Assembly (NCBI GenBank): GCA_963556195.1
Contig: CAUVYP010000244.1
Coordinates: forward strand, 3,410,001-3,474,000
Direction: 5' to 3'
DNA length: 64,000 nucleotides
From: Sepiola atlantica
Lineage: Eukaryota > Mollusca > Cephalopoda > Sepiida > Sepiolidae
Under the pieces are notes generated by a model. The model did not search any database and was not told the origin of the DNA. It saw only the letters and a list, made by a program, of their open reading frames with translations. Shown here piece by piece: positions 8,026 to 21,977 of the stretch (within the stretch, counting starts at the first letter, position 1; every line of letters starts with the position of its first letter). The translations under genes and the position numbers were made by a program.

Positions 8026-11000
8026 TTAGCGCGTTTTAAAGTTGATATCGCTTTTGTTTATAACTTCCACATTTATTCGAATTGTGCAACGAAACTTTGC
8101 AGACAGTATCGAATAGGCCTTTTCTACTGAAGTACCAAGTTTCAGAAGTGCAGCTCTTGTACTGCCGGAGATATGTCGATACAAACTGAATACGCAAAAC
8201 ATCAACAAAATTTAGCGCGTTTTAAAGTTGATATCGCTTTTGTTCATAACTTCCACATTTATTCGAATTGTGCAACGAAACTTTGCAGACAGTCGCAGAG
8301 ACACATTTTCTACTGAAGTACCAAGTTTCAGAAGTGCAGCTTTTGTACTGCCGGAGATATGTCGATACAAACTTAATACGCAAAACATCAACAAAATTTA
8401 GCGCGTTTTAAAGTTGATATCGCTTTTGTTTATAACTTCCACATTTATTCGAATTCTGCCACGAAACTTTGCAGACAGTCGCGGAGACACATTTTCTACT
8501 GAAGTACCAAGTTTCAGAAGTGCAGCTCTTGTACTGCCGCAGATATGTCGATACAAACTGAATACGCAAAACATCAACAAAATTTAGCGCGTTTTAAAGT
8601 TGATATCGCTTTTGTTTATAACTTCCACATTTATTCGAATTGTGCAACGAAACTTTGCAGACAGTATCGAATAGGCCTTTTCTACTGAAGTACCAAGTTT
8701 CAGAAGTGCAGCTCTTGTACTGCCGGAGATATGTCGATACAAACTGAATACGCAAAACATCAACAAAATTTAGCGCGTTTTAAAGTTGATATCGCTTTTG
8801 ATTATAACTTCCACATTTATTCGAATTGTGCAACGAAACTTTGCAGACAGTCTCGAATAGGCCTTTTCTACTGAAGTACCAAGTTTCAGAAGTGCAGCTC
8901 TTGTACTGCCGGAGATATGTCGTTACAAACTGAATACGCAAAACATCAACAAAATTTAGCGCGTTTTAAAGTTGATATCGCTTTTGTTCATAACTTCCAC
9001 ATTTATTCGAATTGTGCAACGAAACTTTGCAGACAGTCGCAGAGACACATTTTCTACTGAAGTACCAAGTTTCAGAAGTGCAGCTTTTGTACTGCCGGAG
9101 ATATGTCGATACAAACTGAATACGCAAAACATCAACAAAATTTAGCGCGTTTTAAAGTTGATATCGCTTTTGTTTATAACTTCCACATTTATTCGAATTG
9201 TGCAACGAAACTTTGCAGACAGTCGCGGAGACACATTTTCTACTGAAGTACCAAGTTTCAGAAGTGCAGCTCTTGTACTGCCGCAGATATGTCGATACAA
9301 ACTGAATACGCAAAACATCAACAACATTTAGCGCGTTTTAAAGTTGATATCGCTTTTGTTTATAACTTCCACATTTATTCGAATTGTGCAACGAAACTTT
9401 GCAGACAGTATCGAATAGGCCTTTTCTACTGAAGTACCAAGTTTCAGAAGTGCAGCTCTTGTACTGCCGGAGATATGTCGATACAAACTGAATACGCAAA
9501 ACATCAACAAAATTTAGCGCGTTTTAAAGTTGATATCGCTTTTGATTATAACTTCCACATTTATTCGAATTGTGCAACGAAACTTTGCAGACAGTCTCGA
9601 ATAGGCCTTTTCTACTGAAGTACCAAGTTTCAGAAGTGCAGCTCTTGTACTGCCGGAGATATGTCGATACAAACTGAATACGCAAAACATCAACAAAATT
9701 TAGCGCGTTTTAAAGTTGATATCGCTTTTGTTCATAACTTCCACATTTATTCGAATTGTGCAACGAAACTTTGCAGACAGTCGCAGAGACACATTTTCTA
9801 CTGAAGTACCAAGTTACAGAAGTGCAGCTTTTGTACTGCCGGAGATATGTCGATACAAACTGAATACGCAAAACATCAACAAAATTTAGCGCGTTTTAAA
9901 GTTGATATCGCTTTTGTTTATAACTTCCACATTTATTCGAATTGTGCAACGAAACTTTGCAGACAGTCGCGGAGACACATTTTCTACTTAAGTACTAAGT
10001 TTCAGAAGTGCAGCTCTTGTACTGCCGGAGATATGTCGATACAAACTGAATACGCAAAACATCAACAAAATTTAGCGCGTTTTAAAGTTGATATCGCTTT
10101 TGTTTATAACTTCCACATTTATTCGAATTGTGCAACGAAACTTTGCAGACAGTCGCGGAGACACATTTTCTACTGAAGTACCAAGTTTCAGAAGTGCAGC
10201 TCTTGTACTGCCGGATATATGTCGATACAAACTGAATACGCAAAACATCAACAAAATTTAGCGCGTTTTAAAGTTGATATCGCTTTTGTTTATAACTTCC
10301 ACATTTATTCGAATTGTGCAACGAAACTTTGCAGACAGTCGCGGAGACACATTTTCTACTGAAGTACCAAGTTTCAGAAGTGCAGCTCTTGTACTGCCGG
10401 AGATATGTCGATACAAACTGAATACGCAAAACATCAACACAATTTAGCGCGTTTTAAAATTGATATCGCTTTTGTTTATAACTTCCACATTTATTCGAAT
10501 TGTGCAACGAAACTTTGCAGACAGTCGCGGAGACACATTTTCTACTGAAGTACCAAGTTTCAGAAGTGCAGCTCTTGTACTGCCGCAGATATGTCGATAC
10601 AAACTGAATACGCAAAACATCAACAAAATTTAGCGCGTTTTAAAGTTGATATCGCTTTTGTTTATAACTTCCACATTTATTCGAATTGTGCAACGAAACT
10701 TTGCAGACAGTATCGAATAGGCCTTTTCTACTGAAGTACCAAGTTTCAGAAGTGCAGCTGTTGTACTGCCGGAGATATGTCGATACAAACTGAATACGCA
10801 AAACATCAACAAAATTAAGCGCGTTTTAAAGTTGATATCGCTTTTGATTATAACTTCCACATTTATTCGAATTGTGCAACGAAACTTTGCAGACAGTCTC
10901 GAATAGGCCTTTTCTACTGAAGTACCAAGTTTCAGAAGTGCAGCTTTTGTACTGCCGGAGATATGTCGATACAAACTGAATACGCAAAACATCAACAAAA

Positions 11001-12117
11001 TTTAGCGCGTTTTAAAGTTGATATCGCTTTTGTTTATAACTTCCACATTTATTCGAATTGTGCAACGAAACTTGGCAGACAGTCGCGGAGACACATTTTC
11101 TACTGAAGTACCAAGTTTCAGAAGTGCAGCTCTTGTACTGCCGCAGATATGTCGATACAAACTGAATACGCAAAACATCAACAAAATTTAGCGCGTTTTA
11201 AAGTTGATATCGCTTTTGTTTATAACTTCCACATTTATTCGAATTGTGCAACGAAACTTTGCAGACAGTATCGAATAGGCCTTTTCTACTGAAGTACCAA
11301 GTTTCAGAAGTGCAGCTCTTGTACTGCCGGAGATATGTCGATACAAACTGAATACGCAAAACATCAACAAAATTTAGCGCGTTTTAAAGTTGATATCGCT
11401 TTTGATTATAACTTCCACATTTATTCGAATTGTGCAACGAAACTTTGCAGACAGTCTCGAATAGGCCTTTTCTACTGAAGTACCAAGTTTCAGAAGTGCA
11501 GCTCTTGTACTGCCGGAGATATGTCGATACAAACTGAATACGCAAAACATCAACAAAATTTAGCGCGTTTTAAAGTTGATATCGCTTTTGTTCATAACTT
11601 CCACATTTATTCGAATTGTGCAACGAAACTTTGCAGACAGTCGCAGAGACACATTTTCTACTGAAGTACCAAGTTACAGAAGTGCAGCTTTTGTACTGCC
11701 GGAGATATGTCGATACAAACTGAATACGCAAAACATCAACAAAATTTAGCGCGTTTTAAAGTTGATATCGCTTTTGTTTATAACTTCCACATTTATTCGA
11801 ATTGTGCAACGAAACTTTGCAGACAGTCGCGGAGACACATTTTCTACTTAAGTACCAAGTTTCAGAAGTGCAGCTCTTGTACTGCCGGAGATATGTCGAT
11901 ACAAACTGAATACGCAAAACATTAACAAAATTTAGCGCGTTTTAAAGTTGATATCGCTTTTGTTTATAACTTCCACATTTATTCGAATTGTGCAACGAAA
12001 CTTTGCAGACAGTCGCGGAGACACATTTTCTACTGAAGTACCAAGTTTCAGAAGTGCAGCTCTTGTACTGCCGGAGATATGTCGATACAAACTGAATACG
12101 CAAAACATCAACAAAAT
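8026..12117. repeat. 22-monomer block with internal 1860-bp duplication
   Basis: Types run D2-E1-C-D2-D1-E1, then C-D2-D1-E2-F2-F1 (9142-10257), F1-C-D2-D1 (10258-11001), then C-D2-D1-E2-F2-F1 again (11002-12117). The two six-monomer runs are 1860 bp apart. No 187-bp monomer occurs in this block. At 10816 the shared TTTAGCG is changed to TTAAGCG. Confidence 0.8.
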
Positions 12118-15100
12118 TTAGCGCGTTTTAAAGTTGATATCGCTTTTGTTTATAACTTCCACATTTATTCGAATTGTGCAACGAAACTTTGCAGACAGTC
12201 TCAAATAGGCCTTTTCTACTGAAGTACCAAGTTTCAGAAGTGCAGCTCTTGTACTGCCGGAGATATGTCGATACAAACTGAATACGCAAAACATCAACAA
12301 AATTTAGCGCGTTTTAAAGTTGATATCGCTTTTGTTTATAACTTCCACATTTATTCGAATTGTGCAACGAAACTTTGCAGACAGTCTCGAATAGGCCTTT
12401 TGCTACTGAAGTACCAAGTTTCAGAAGTGCAGCTCTTGTACTGCCGGAGATATGTCGATACAAACTGAATACGCAAAACATCAACAAAATTTAGCGCGTT
12501 TTAAAGTTGATATCGCTTTTGTTTATAACTTCACCATTTATTCGAATTGTGCAACGAAACTTTGCAGACAGTCGCGGAGACACATGTTCTACTGAAGTAC
12601 CAAGTTTCAGAAGTGCAGCTTTTGTACTGCCGGAGATATGTCGATACAAACTGAATACGCAAAACATCAACAAAATTTAGCGCGTTTTAAAGTTGATATC
12701 GCTTTTGTTTATAACTTCCACATTTATTCGAATTGTGCAACGAAACTTTGCAGACAGTCGCGGGGACACATTTTCTACTGAAGTACAAAGTTTCAGAAGT
12801 GCAGCTCTTGTACTGCCGGAGATATGTCGATACAAACTGAATACGCAAAACATCAACACAATTTAGCGCGTTTTAAAGTTGATATCGCTTTTGTTTATAA
12901 CTTCCACATTTATTCGAATTGTGCAACGAAACTTTGCAGACAGTCGCGGAGACACATTTTCTACTGAAGTACCAAGTTTCAGAAGTGCAGCTGTTGTACT
13001 GCCGCAGATATGTCGATACAAACTGAATACGCAAAACATCAACAAAATTTAGCGCGTTTTAAAGTTGATATCGCTTTTGTTTATAACTTCCACATTTATT
13101 CGAATTGTGCAACGAAACTTTGCAGACAGTATCGAATAGGCCTTTTCTACTGAAGTACCAAGTTTCAGAAGTGCAGCTGTTGTACTGCCGGAGATATGTC
13201 GATACAAACTGAATACGCAAAACATCAACAAAATTTAGCGCGTTTTAAAGTTGATATCGCTTTTGATTATAACTTCCACATTTATTCGAATTGTGCAACG
13301 AAACTTTGCAGACAGTCTCGAACAGGCCTTTTCTACTGAAGTACCAAGTTTCAGACGTGCAGCTCTTGTACTGCCGGAGATATGTCGATACAAACTGAAT
13401 ACGCAAAACATCAACAAAATTTAGCGCGTTTTAAAGTTGATATCGCTTTTGTTCATAACTTCCACATTTATTCGAATTGTGCAACGAAACTTTGCAGACA
13501 GTCGCAGAGACACATTTTCTACTGAAGTACCAAGTTTCAGAAGTGCAGCTTTTGTACTGCCGGAGATATGTCGATACAAACTGAATACGCAAAACATCAA
13601 CAAAATTTAGCGCGTTTTAAAGTTGATATCGCTTTTGTTTATAACTTCCACATTTATTCGAATTCTGCCACGAAACTTTGCAGACAGTCGCGGAGACACA
13701 TTTTCTACTGAAGTACCAAGTTTCAGAAGTGCAGCTCTTGTACTGCCGCAGATATGTCGATACAAACTGAATACGCAAAACATCAACAAAATTTAGCGCG
13801 TTTTAAAGTTGATATCGCTTTTGTTTATAACTTCCACATTTATTCGAATTGTGCACCGAAACTTTGCAGACAGTATCGAATAGGCCTTTTCTACTGAAGT
13901 ACCAAGTTTCAGAAGTGCAGCTCTTGTACTGCCGGAGATATGTCGATACAAACTGAATACGCAAAACATCAACAAAATTTAGCGCGTTTTAAAGTTGATA
14001 TCGCTTTTGATTATAACTTCCACATTTATTCGAATTGTGCAACGAAACTTTTCAGACAGTCTCGAATAGGCCTTTTCTACTGAAGTACCAAATTTCAGAA
14101 GTGCAGCTCTTGTACTGCCGGAGATATGTCGTTACAAACTGAATACGCAAAACATCAACAAAATTTAGCGCGTTTTAAAGTTGATATCGCTTTTGTTCAT
14201 AACTTCCACATTTATTCGAATTGTGCAACGAAACTTTGCAGACAGTCGCAGAGACACATTTTCTACTGAAGTACCAAGCTTCAGAAGTGCAGCTTTTGTA
14301 CTGCCGGAGATATGTCGATACAAACTGAATACGCAAAACATCAACAAAATTTAGCGCGTTTTAAAGTTGATATCGCTTTTGTTTATAACTTCCACATTTA
14401 TTCGAATTGTGCAACGAAACTTTGCAGACAGTCGCGGAGACACATTTTCTACTGAAGTACCAAGTTTCAGAAGTGCAGCTCTTGTACTGCCGCAGATATG
14501 TCGATACAAACTGAATACGCAAAACATCAACAAAATTTAGCGCGTTTTAAAGTTGATATCGCTTTTGTTTATAACTTCCACATTTATTCGAATTGTGCAA
14601 CGAAACTTTGCAGACAGTATCGAATAGGCCTTTTCTACTGAAGTACCAAGTTTCAGAAGTGCAGCTCTTGTACTGCCGGAGATATGTCGATACAAACTGA
14701 ATACGCAAAACATCAACAAAATTTAGCGCGTTTTAAAGTTGATATCGCTTTTGTTTATAACTTCCACATTTATTCGAATTGTGCAACGAAACTTTGCAGA
14801 CAGTCGCAGAGACACATTTTCTACTGAAGTACCAAGTTACAGAAGTGCAGCTTTTGTACTGCCGGAGATATGTCGATACAAACTGAATACGCAAAACATC
14901 AACAAAATTTAGCGCGTTTTAAAGTTGATATCGCTTTTGTTTATAACTTCCACATTTATTCGAATTGTGCAACGAAACTTTGCAGACAGTCGCGGAGACA
15001 CATTTTCTACTTAAGTACTAAGTTTCAGAAGTGCAGCTCTTGTACTGCCGGAGATATGTCGATACAAACTGAATACGCAAAACATCAACAAAATTTAGCG

Positions 15101-15280
15101 CGTTTTAAAGTTGATATCGCTTTTGTTTATAACTTCCACATTTATTCGAATTGTGCAACGAAACTTTGCAGACAGTCGCGGAGACACATTTTCTACTGAA
15201 GTACCAAGTTTCAGAAGTGCAGCTCTTGTACTGCCGGAGATATGTCGATACAAACTGAATACGCAAAACATCAACAAAAT
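12118..15280. repeat. 17-monomer block, A missing after H1
   Basis: The order is G-H1-B-F1-C-D2-D1-E1-C-D2-D1-E1, then C-D2-E2-F2-F1. The 187-bp monomer is at 12304. Monomers 12491 to 13793 match 15840 to 17142 at 3349 bp, one monomer more than the 3163-bp offset of the G-H1 pair, because type A is absent here. Monomers 13607 to 14537 match 8398 to 9328 at 5209 bp. Confidence 0.8.
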
Positions 15281-17141
15281 TTAGCGCGTTTTAAAGTTGA
15301 TATCGCTTTTGTTTATAACTTCCACATTTATTCGAATTGTGCAACGAAACTTTGCAGACAGTCTCAAATAGGCCTTTTCTACTGAAGTACCAAGTTTCAG
15401 AAGTGCAGCTCTTGTACTGCCGGAGATATGTCGATACAAACTGAATACGCAAAACATCAACAAAATTTAGCGCGTTTTAAAGTTGATATCGCTTTTGTTT
15501 ATAACTTCCACATTTATTCGAATTGTGCAACGAAACTTTGCAGACAGTCTCGAATAGGCCTTTTGCTACTGAAGTACCAAGTTTCAGAAGTGCAGCTCTT
15601 GTACTGCCGGAGATATGTCGATACAAACTGAATACGCAAAACATCAACAAAATTTAGCGCGTTTTAAAGTTTATATCGCTTTTGTTTATAACTTCCACAT
15701 TTATTCGAATTGTCCAACGAAACTTTGCAGACAGTCCCGGAGACACATTTTCTACTGAAGTACCAAGTTTCAGAAGTGCAACTCTTGCACTGCCAGAGAT
15801 ATGTCGATACAAACTGAATACGCAAAACATCAACAAAATTTAGCGCGTTTTAAAGTTGATATCGCTTTTGTTTATAACTTCACCATTTATTCGAATTGTG
15901 CAACGAAACTTTGCAGACAGTCGCGGAGACACATGTTCTACTGAAGTACCAAGTTTCAGAAGTGCAGCTTTTGTACTGCCGGAGATATGTCGATACAAAC
16001 TGAATACGCAAAACATCAACAAAATTTAGCGCGTTTTAAAGTTGATATCGCTTTTGTTTATAACTTCCACATTTATTCGAATTGTGCAACGAAACTTTAC
16101 AGACAGTCGCGGGGACACATTTTCTACTGAAGTACCAAGTTTCAGAAGTGCAGCTCTTGTACTGCCGGAGATATGTCGATACAAACTGAATACGCAAAAC
16201 ATCAACACAATTTAGCGCGTTTTAAAGTTGATATCGCTTTTGTTTATAACTTCCACATTTATTCGAATTGTGCAACGAAACTTTGCAGACAGTCGCGGAG
16301 ACACATTTTCTACTGAAGTACCAAGTTTCAGAAGTGCAGCTGTTGTACTGCCGCAGATATGTCGATACAAACTGAATACGCAAAACATCAACAAAATTTA
16401 GCGCGTTTTAAAGTTGATATCGCTTTTGTTTATAACTTCCACATTTATTCGAATTGTGCAACGAAACTTTGCAGACAGTATCGAATAGGCCTTTTCTACT
16501 GAAGTACCAAGTTTCAGAAGTGCAGCTGTTGTACTGCCGGAGATATGTCGATACAAACTGAATACGCAAAACATCAACAAAATTTAGCGCGTTTTAAAGT
16601 TGATATCGCTTTTGATTATAACTTCCACATTTATTCGAATTGTGCAACGAAACTTTGCAGACAGTCTCGAACAGGCCTTTTCTACTGAAGTACCAAGTTT
16701 CAGAAGTGCAGCTCTTGTACTGCCGGAGATATGTCGATACAAACTGAATACGCAAAACATCAACAAAATTTAGCGCGTTTTAAAGTTGATATCGCTTTTG
16801 TTCATAACTTCCACATTTATTCGAATTGTGCAACGAAACTTTGCAGACAGTCGCAGAGACACATTTTCTACTGAAGTACCAAGTTTCAGAAGTGCAGCTT
16901 TTGTACTGCCGGAGATATGTCGATACAAACTGAATACGCAAAACATCAACAAAATTTAGCGCGTTTTAAAGTTGATATCGCTTTTGTTTATAACTTCCAC
17001 ATTTATTCGAATTCTGCCACGAAACTTTGCAGACAGTCGCGGAGACACATTTTCTACTGAAGTACCAAGTTTCAGAAGTGCAGCTCTTGTACTGCCGCAG
17101 ATATGTCGATACAAACTGAATACGCAAAACATCAACAAAAT
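15281..17141. repeat. Ten-monomer block, 1861 bp
   Basis: The order is G-H1-A-B-F1-C-D2-D1-E1-C, with the 187-bp monomer at 15467. The D1 copy at 16584 has CTCGAACAGGCC, shared with 13235 and 35563, and the C copy at 16956 has TTCTGCCACG. The part from 16026 on recurs at 35005. Confidence 0.82.
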
Positions 17142-20100
17142 TTAGCGCGTTTTAAAGTTGATATCGCTTTTGTTTATAACTTCCACATTTATTCGAATTG
17201 TGCAACGAAACTTTGCAGACAGTATCGAATAGGCCTTTTCTACTGAAGTACCAAGTTTCAGAAGTGCAGCTCTTGTACTGCCGGAGATATGTCGATACAA
17301 ACTGAATACGCAAAACATCAACAAAATTTAGCGCGTTTTAAAGTTGATATCGCTTTTGATTATAACTTCCACATTTATTCGAATTGTGCAACGAAACTTT
17401 GCAGACAGTCTCGAATAGGCCTTTTCTACTGAAGTACCAAGTTTCAGAAGTGCAGCTCTTGTACTGCCGGAGATATGTCGATACAAACTGAATACGCAAA
17501 ACATCAACAAAATTTAGCGCGTTTTAAAGTTGATATCGCTTTTGTTCATAACTTCCACATTTATTCGAATTGTGCAACGAAACTTTGCAGACAGTCGCAG
17601 AGACACATTTTCTACTGAAGTACCAAGTTACAGAAGTGCAGCTTTTGTACTGCCGGAGATATGTCGATACAAACTGAATACGCAAAACATCAACAAAATT
17701 TAGCGCGTTTTAAAGTTGATATCGCTTTTGTTTATAACTTCCACATTTATTCGAATTGTGCAACGAAACTTTGCAGACAGTCGCGGAGACACATTTTCTA
17801 CTTAAGTACCAAGTTTCAGAAGTGCAGCTCTTGTACTGCTTGAGATATGTCGATACAAACTGAATACGCAAAACATCAACAAAATTTAGCGCGTTTTAAA
17901 GTTGATATCGCTTTTGTTTATAACTTCCACATTTATTCGAATTGTGCAACGAAACTTTGCAGACAGTTGCAGAGACACATTTTCTACTGAAGTACCAAGT
18001 TTCAGAAGTGCAGCTCTTGTACTGCCGCAGATATGTCGATACAAACTGAATACGCAAAACATCAACAAAATTTAGCGCGTTTTAAAGTTGATATCGCTTT
18101 TGTTTATAACTTCCACATTTATTCGAATTGTGCAACGAAACTTTGCAGACAGTATCGAATAGGCCTTTTCTACTGAAGTACCAAGTTTCAGAAGTGCAGC
18201 TCTTGTACTGCCGGAGATATGTCGATACAAACTGAATACGCAAAACATCAACAAAATTTAGCGCGTTTTAAAGTTGATATCGCTTTTGTTCATAACTTCC
18301 ACATTTATTCGAATTGTGCAACGAAACTTTGCAGACAGTCTCGAATAGGCCTTTTCTACTGAAGTACCAAGTTTCAGAAGTGCAGCTCTTGTACTGCCGG
18401 AGATATGTCGATACAAACTGAATACGCAAAACATCAACAAAATTTAGCGCGTTTTAAAGTTGATATCGCTTTTGTTCATAACTTCCACATTTATTCGAAT
18501 TGTGCAACGAAACTTTGCAGACAGTCGCAGAGACACATTTTCTACTGAAGTACCAAGTTTCAGAAGTGCAGCTTTTGTACTGCCGGAGATATGTCGATAC
18601 AAACTGAATACGCAAAACATCAACAAAATTTAGCGCGTTTTAAAGTTGATATCGCTTTTGTTTATAACTTCCACATTTATTCGAATTCTGCCACGAAACT
18701 TTGCAGACAGTCGCGGAGACACATTTTCTACTGAAGTACCAAGTTTCAGAAGTGCAGCTCTTGTACTGCCGCAGATATGTCGATACAAACTGAATACGCA
18801 AAACATCAACAAAATTTAGCGCGTTTTAAAGTTGATATCGCTTTTGTTTATAACTTCCACATTTATTCGAATTGTGCAACGAAACTTTGCAGACAGTATC
18901 GAATAGGCCTTTTCTACTGAAGTACCAAGTTTCAGAAGTGCAGCTCTTGTACTGCCGGAGATATGTCGATACAAACTGAATACGCAAAACATCAACAAAA
19001 TTTAGCGCGTTTTAAAGTTGATATCGCTTTTGATTATAACTTCCACATTTATTCGAATTGTGCAACGAAACTTTGCAGACAGTCTCGAATAGGCCTTTTC
19101 TACTGAAGTACCAAGTTTCAGAAGTGCAGCTCTTGTACTGCCGGAGATATGTCGATACAAACTGAATACGCAAAACATCAACAAAATTTAGCGCGTTTTA
19201 AAGTTGATATCGCTTTTGTTCATAACTTCCACATTTATTCGAATTGTGCAACGAAACTTTGCAGACAGTCGCAGAGACACATTTTCTACTGAAGTACCAA
19301 GTTACAGAAGTGCAGTTTTTGTACTGCCGGAGATATGTCGATACAAACTGAATACGCAAAACATCAACAAAATTTAGCGCGTTTTAAAGTTGATATCGCT
19401 TTTGTTTATAACTTCCACATTTATTCGAATTGTGCAACGAAACTTTGCAGACAGTCGCGGAGACACATTTTCTACTTAAGTACCAAGTTTCAGAAGTGCA
19501 GCTCTTGTACTGCCGGAGATATGTCGATACAAACTGAATACGCAAAACATCAACAAAATTTAGCGCGTTTTAAAGTTGATATCGCTTTTGTTTATAACTT
19601 CCACATTTATTCGAATTGTGCAACGAAACTTTGCAGACAGTCGCAGAGACACATTTTCTACTGAAGTACCAAGTTTCAGAAGTGCAGCTCTTGTACTGCC
19701 GCAGATATGTCGATACAAACTGAATACGCAAAACATCAACAAAATTTAGCGCGTTTTAAAGTTGATATCGCTTTTGTTTATAACTTCCACATTTATTCGA
19801 ATTGTGCAACGAAACTTTGCAGACAGTATCGAATAGGCCTTTTCTACTGAAGTACCAAGTTTCAGAAGTGCAGCTCTTGTACTGCCGGAGATATGTCGAT
19901 ACAAACTGAATACGCAAAACATCAACAAAATTTAGCGCGTTTTAAAGTTGATATCGCTTTTGATTATAACTTCCACATTTATTCGAATTGTGCAACGAAA
20001 CTTTGCAGACAGTCTCGAATAGGCCTTTTCTACTGAAGTACCAAGTTTCAGAAGTGCAGCTCTTGTACTGCCGGAGATATGTCGATACAAACTGAATACG

Positions 20101-21977
20101 CAAAACATCAACAAAATTTAGCGCGTTTTAAAGTTGATATCGCTTTTGTTCATAACTTCCACATTTATTCGAATTGTGCAACGAAACTTTGCAGACAGTC
20201 GCAGAGACACATTTTCTACTGAAGTACCAAGTTACAGAAGTGCAGCTTTTGTACTGCCGGAGATATGTCGATACAAACTGAATACGCAAAACATCAACAA
20301 AATTTAGCGCGTTTTAAAGTTGATATCGCTTTTGTTTATAACTTCCACATTTATTCGAATTGTGCAACGAAACTTTGCAGACAGTCGCGGAGACACATTT
20401 TCTACTTAAGTACCAAGTTTCAGAAGTGCAGCTCTTGTACTGCCGGAGATATGTCGATACAAACTGAATACGCAAAACATCAACAAAATTTAGCGCGTTT
20501 TAAAGTTGATATCGCTTTTGTTTATAACTTCCACATTTATTCGAATTGTGCAACGAAACTTTGCAGACAGTCGCAGAGACACATTTTCTACTGAAGTACC
20601 AAGTTTCAGAAGTGCAGCTCTTGTACTGCCGCAGATATGTCGATACAAACTGAATACGCAAAACATCAACAAAATTTAGCGCGTTTTAAAGTTGATATCG
20701 CTTTTGTTTATAACTTCCACATTTATTCGAATTGTGCAACGAAACTTTGCAGACAGTATCGAATAGGCCTTTTCTACTGAAGTACCAAGTTTCAGAAGTG
20801 CAGCTCTTGTACTGCCGGAGATATGTCGATACAAACTGAATACGCAAAACATCAACAAAATTTAGCGCGTTTTAAAGTTGATATCGCTTTTGATTATAAC
20901 TTCCACATTTATTCGAATTGTGCAACGAAACTTTGCAGACAGTCTCGAATAGGCGTTTTCTACTGAAGTACCAAGTTTCAGAAGTGCAGCTCTTGTACTG
21001 CCGGAGATATGTCGATACAAACTGAATACGCAAAACATCAACAAAATTTAGCGCGTTTTAAAGTTGATATCGCTTTTGTTCATAACTTCCACATTTATTC
21101 GAATTGTGCAACGAAACTTTGCAGACAGTCGCAGAGACACATTTTCTACTGAAGTACCAAGTTACAGAAGTGCAGCTTTTGTACTGCCGGAGATATGTCG
21201 ATACAAACTGAATACGCAAAACATCAACAAAATTTAGCGCGTTTTAAAGTTGATATCGCTTTTGTTTATAACTTCCACATTTATTCGAATTGTGCAACGA
21301 AACTTTGCAGACAGTCGCGGAGACACATTTTCTACTTAAGTACCAAGTTTCAGAAGTGCAGCTCTTGTACTGCCGGAGATATGTCGATACAAACTGAATA
21401 CGCAAAACATCAACAAAATTTAGCGCGTTTTAAAGTTGATATTGCTTTTGTTTATAACTTCCACATTTATTCGAATTGTGCAACGAAACTTTGCAGACAG
21501 TCGCAGAGACACATTTTCTACTGAAGTACCAAGTTTCAGAAGTGCAGCTCTTGTACTGCCGCAGATATGTCGATACAAACTGAATACGCAAAACATCAAC
21601 AAAATTTAGCGCGTTTTAAAGTTGATATCGCTTTTGTTTATAACTTCCACATTTATTCGAATTGTGCAACGAAACTTTGCAGACAGTATCGAATAGGCCT
21701 TTTCTACTGAAGTACCAAGTTTCAGAAGTGCAGCTCTTGTACTGCCGCAGATATGTCGATACAAACTGAATACGCAAAACATCAACAAAATTTAGCGCGT
21801 TTTAAAGTTGATATCGCTTTTGATTATAACTTCCACATTTATTCGAATTGTGCAACGAAACTTTGCAGACAGTCTCGAATAGGCCTTTTCTACTGAAGTA
21901 CCAAGTTTCAGAAGTGCAGCTCTTGTACTGCCGGAGATATGTCGATACAAACTGAATACGCAAAACATCAACAAAAT
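17142..21977. repeat. 930-bp five-monomer HOR array
   Basis: The unit D2-D1-E2-F2-C occurs at 17142-18071, 18816-19745, 19746-20675 and 20676-21605, with the last three directly in tandem. A four-monomer relative, D2-D1-E1-C, lies at 18072-18815, and D2-D1 at 21606-21977 starts a further copy that is cut off by H1. All monomers here are 186 bp. Further copies lie at 23467-24396 and 36121-37050. The 17700 copy of F2 has CTGCTTGAG. Confidence 0.87.
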
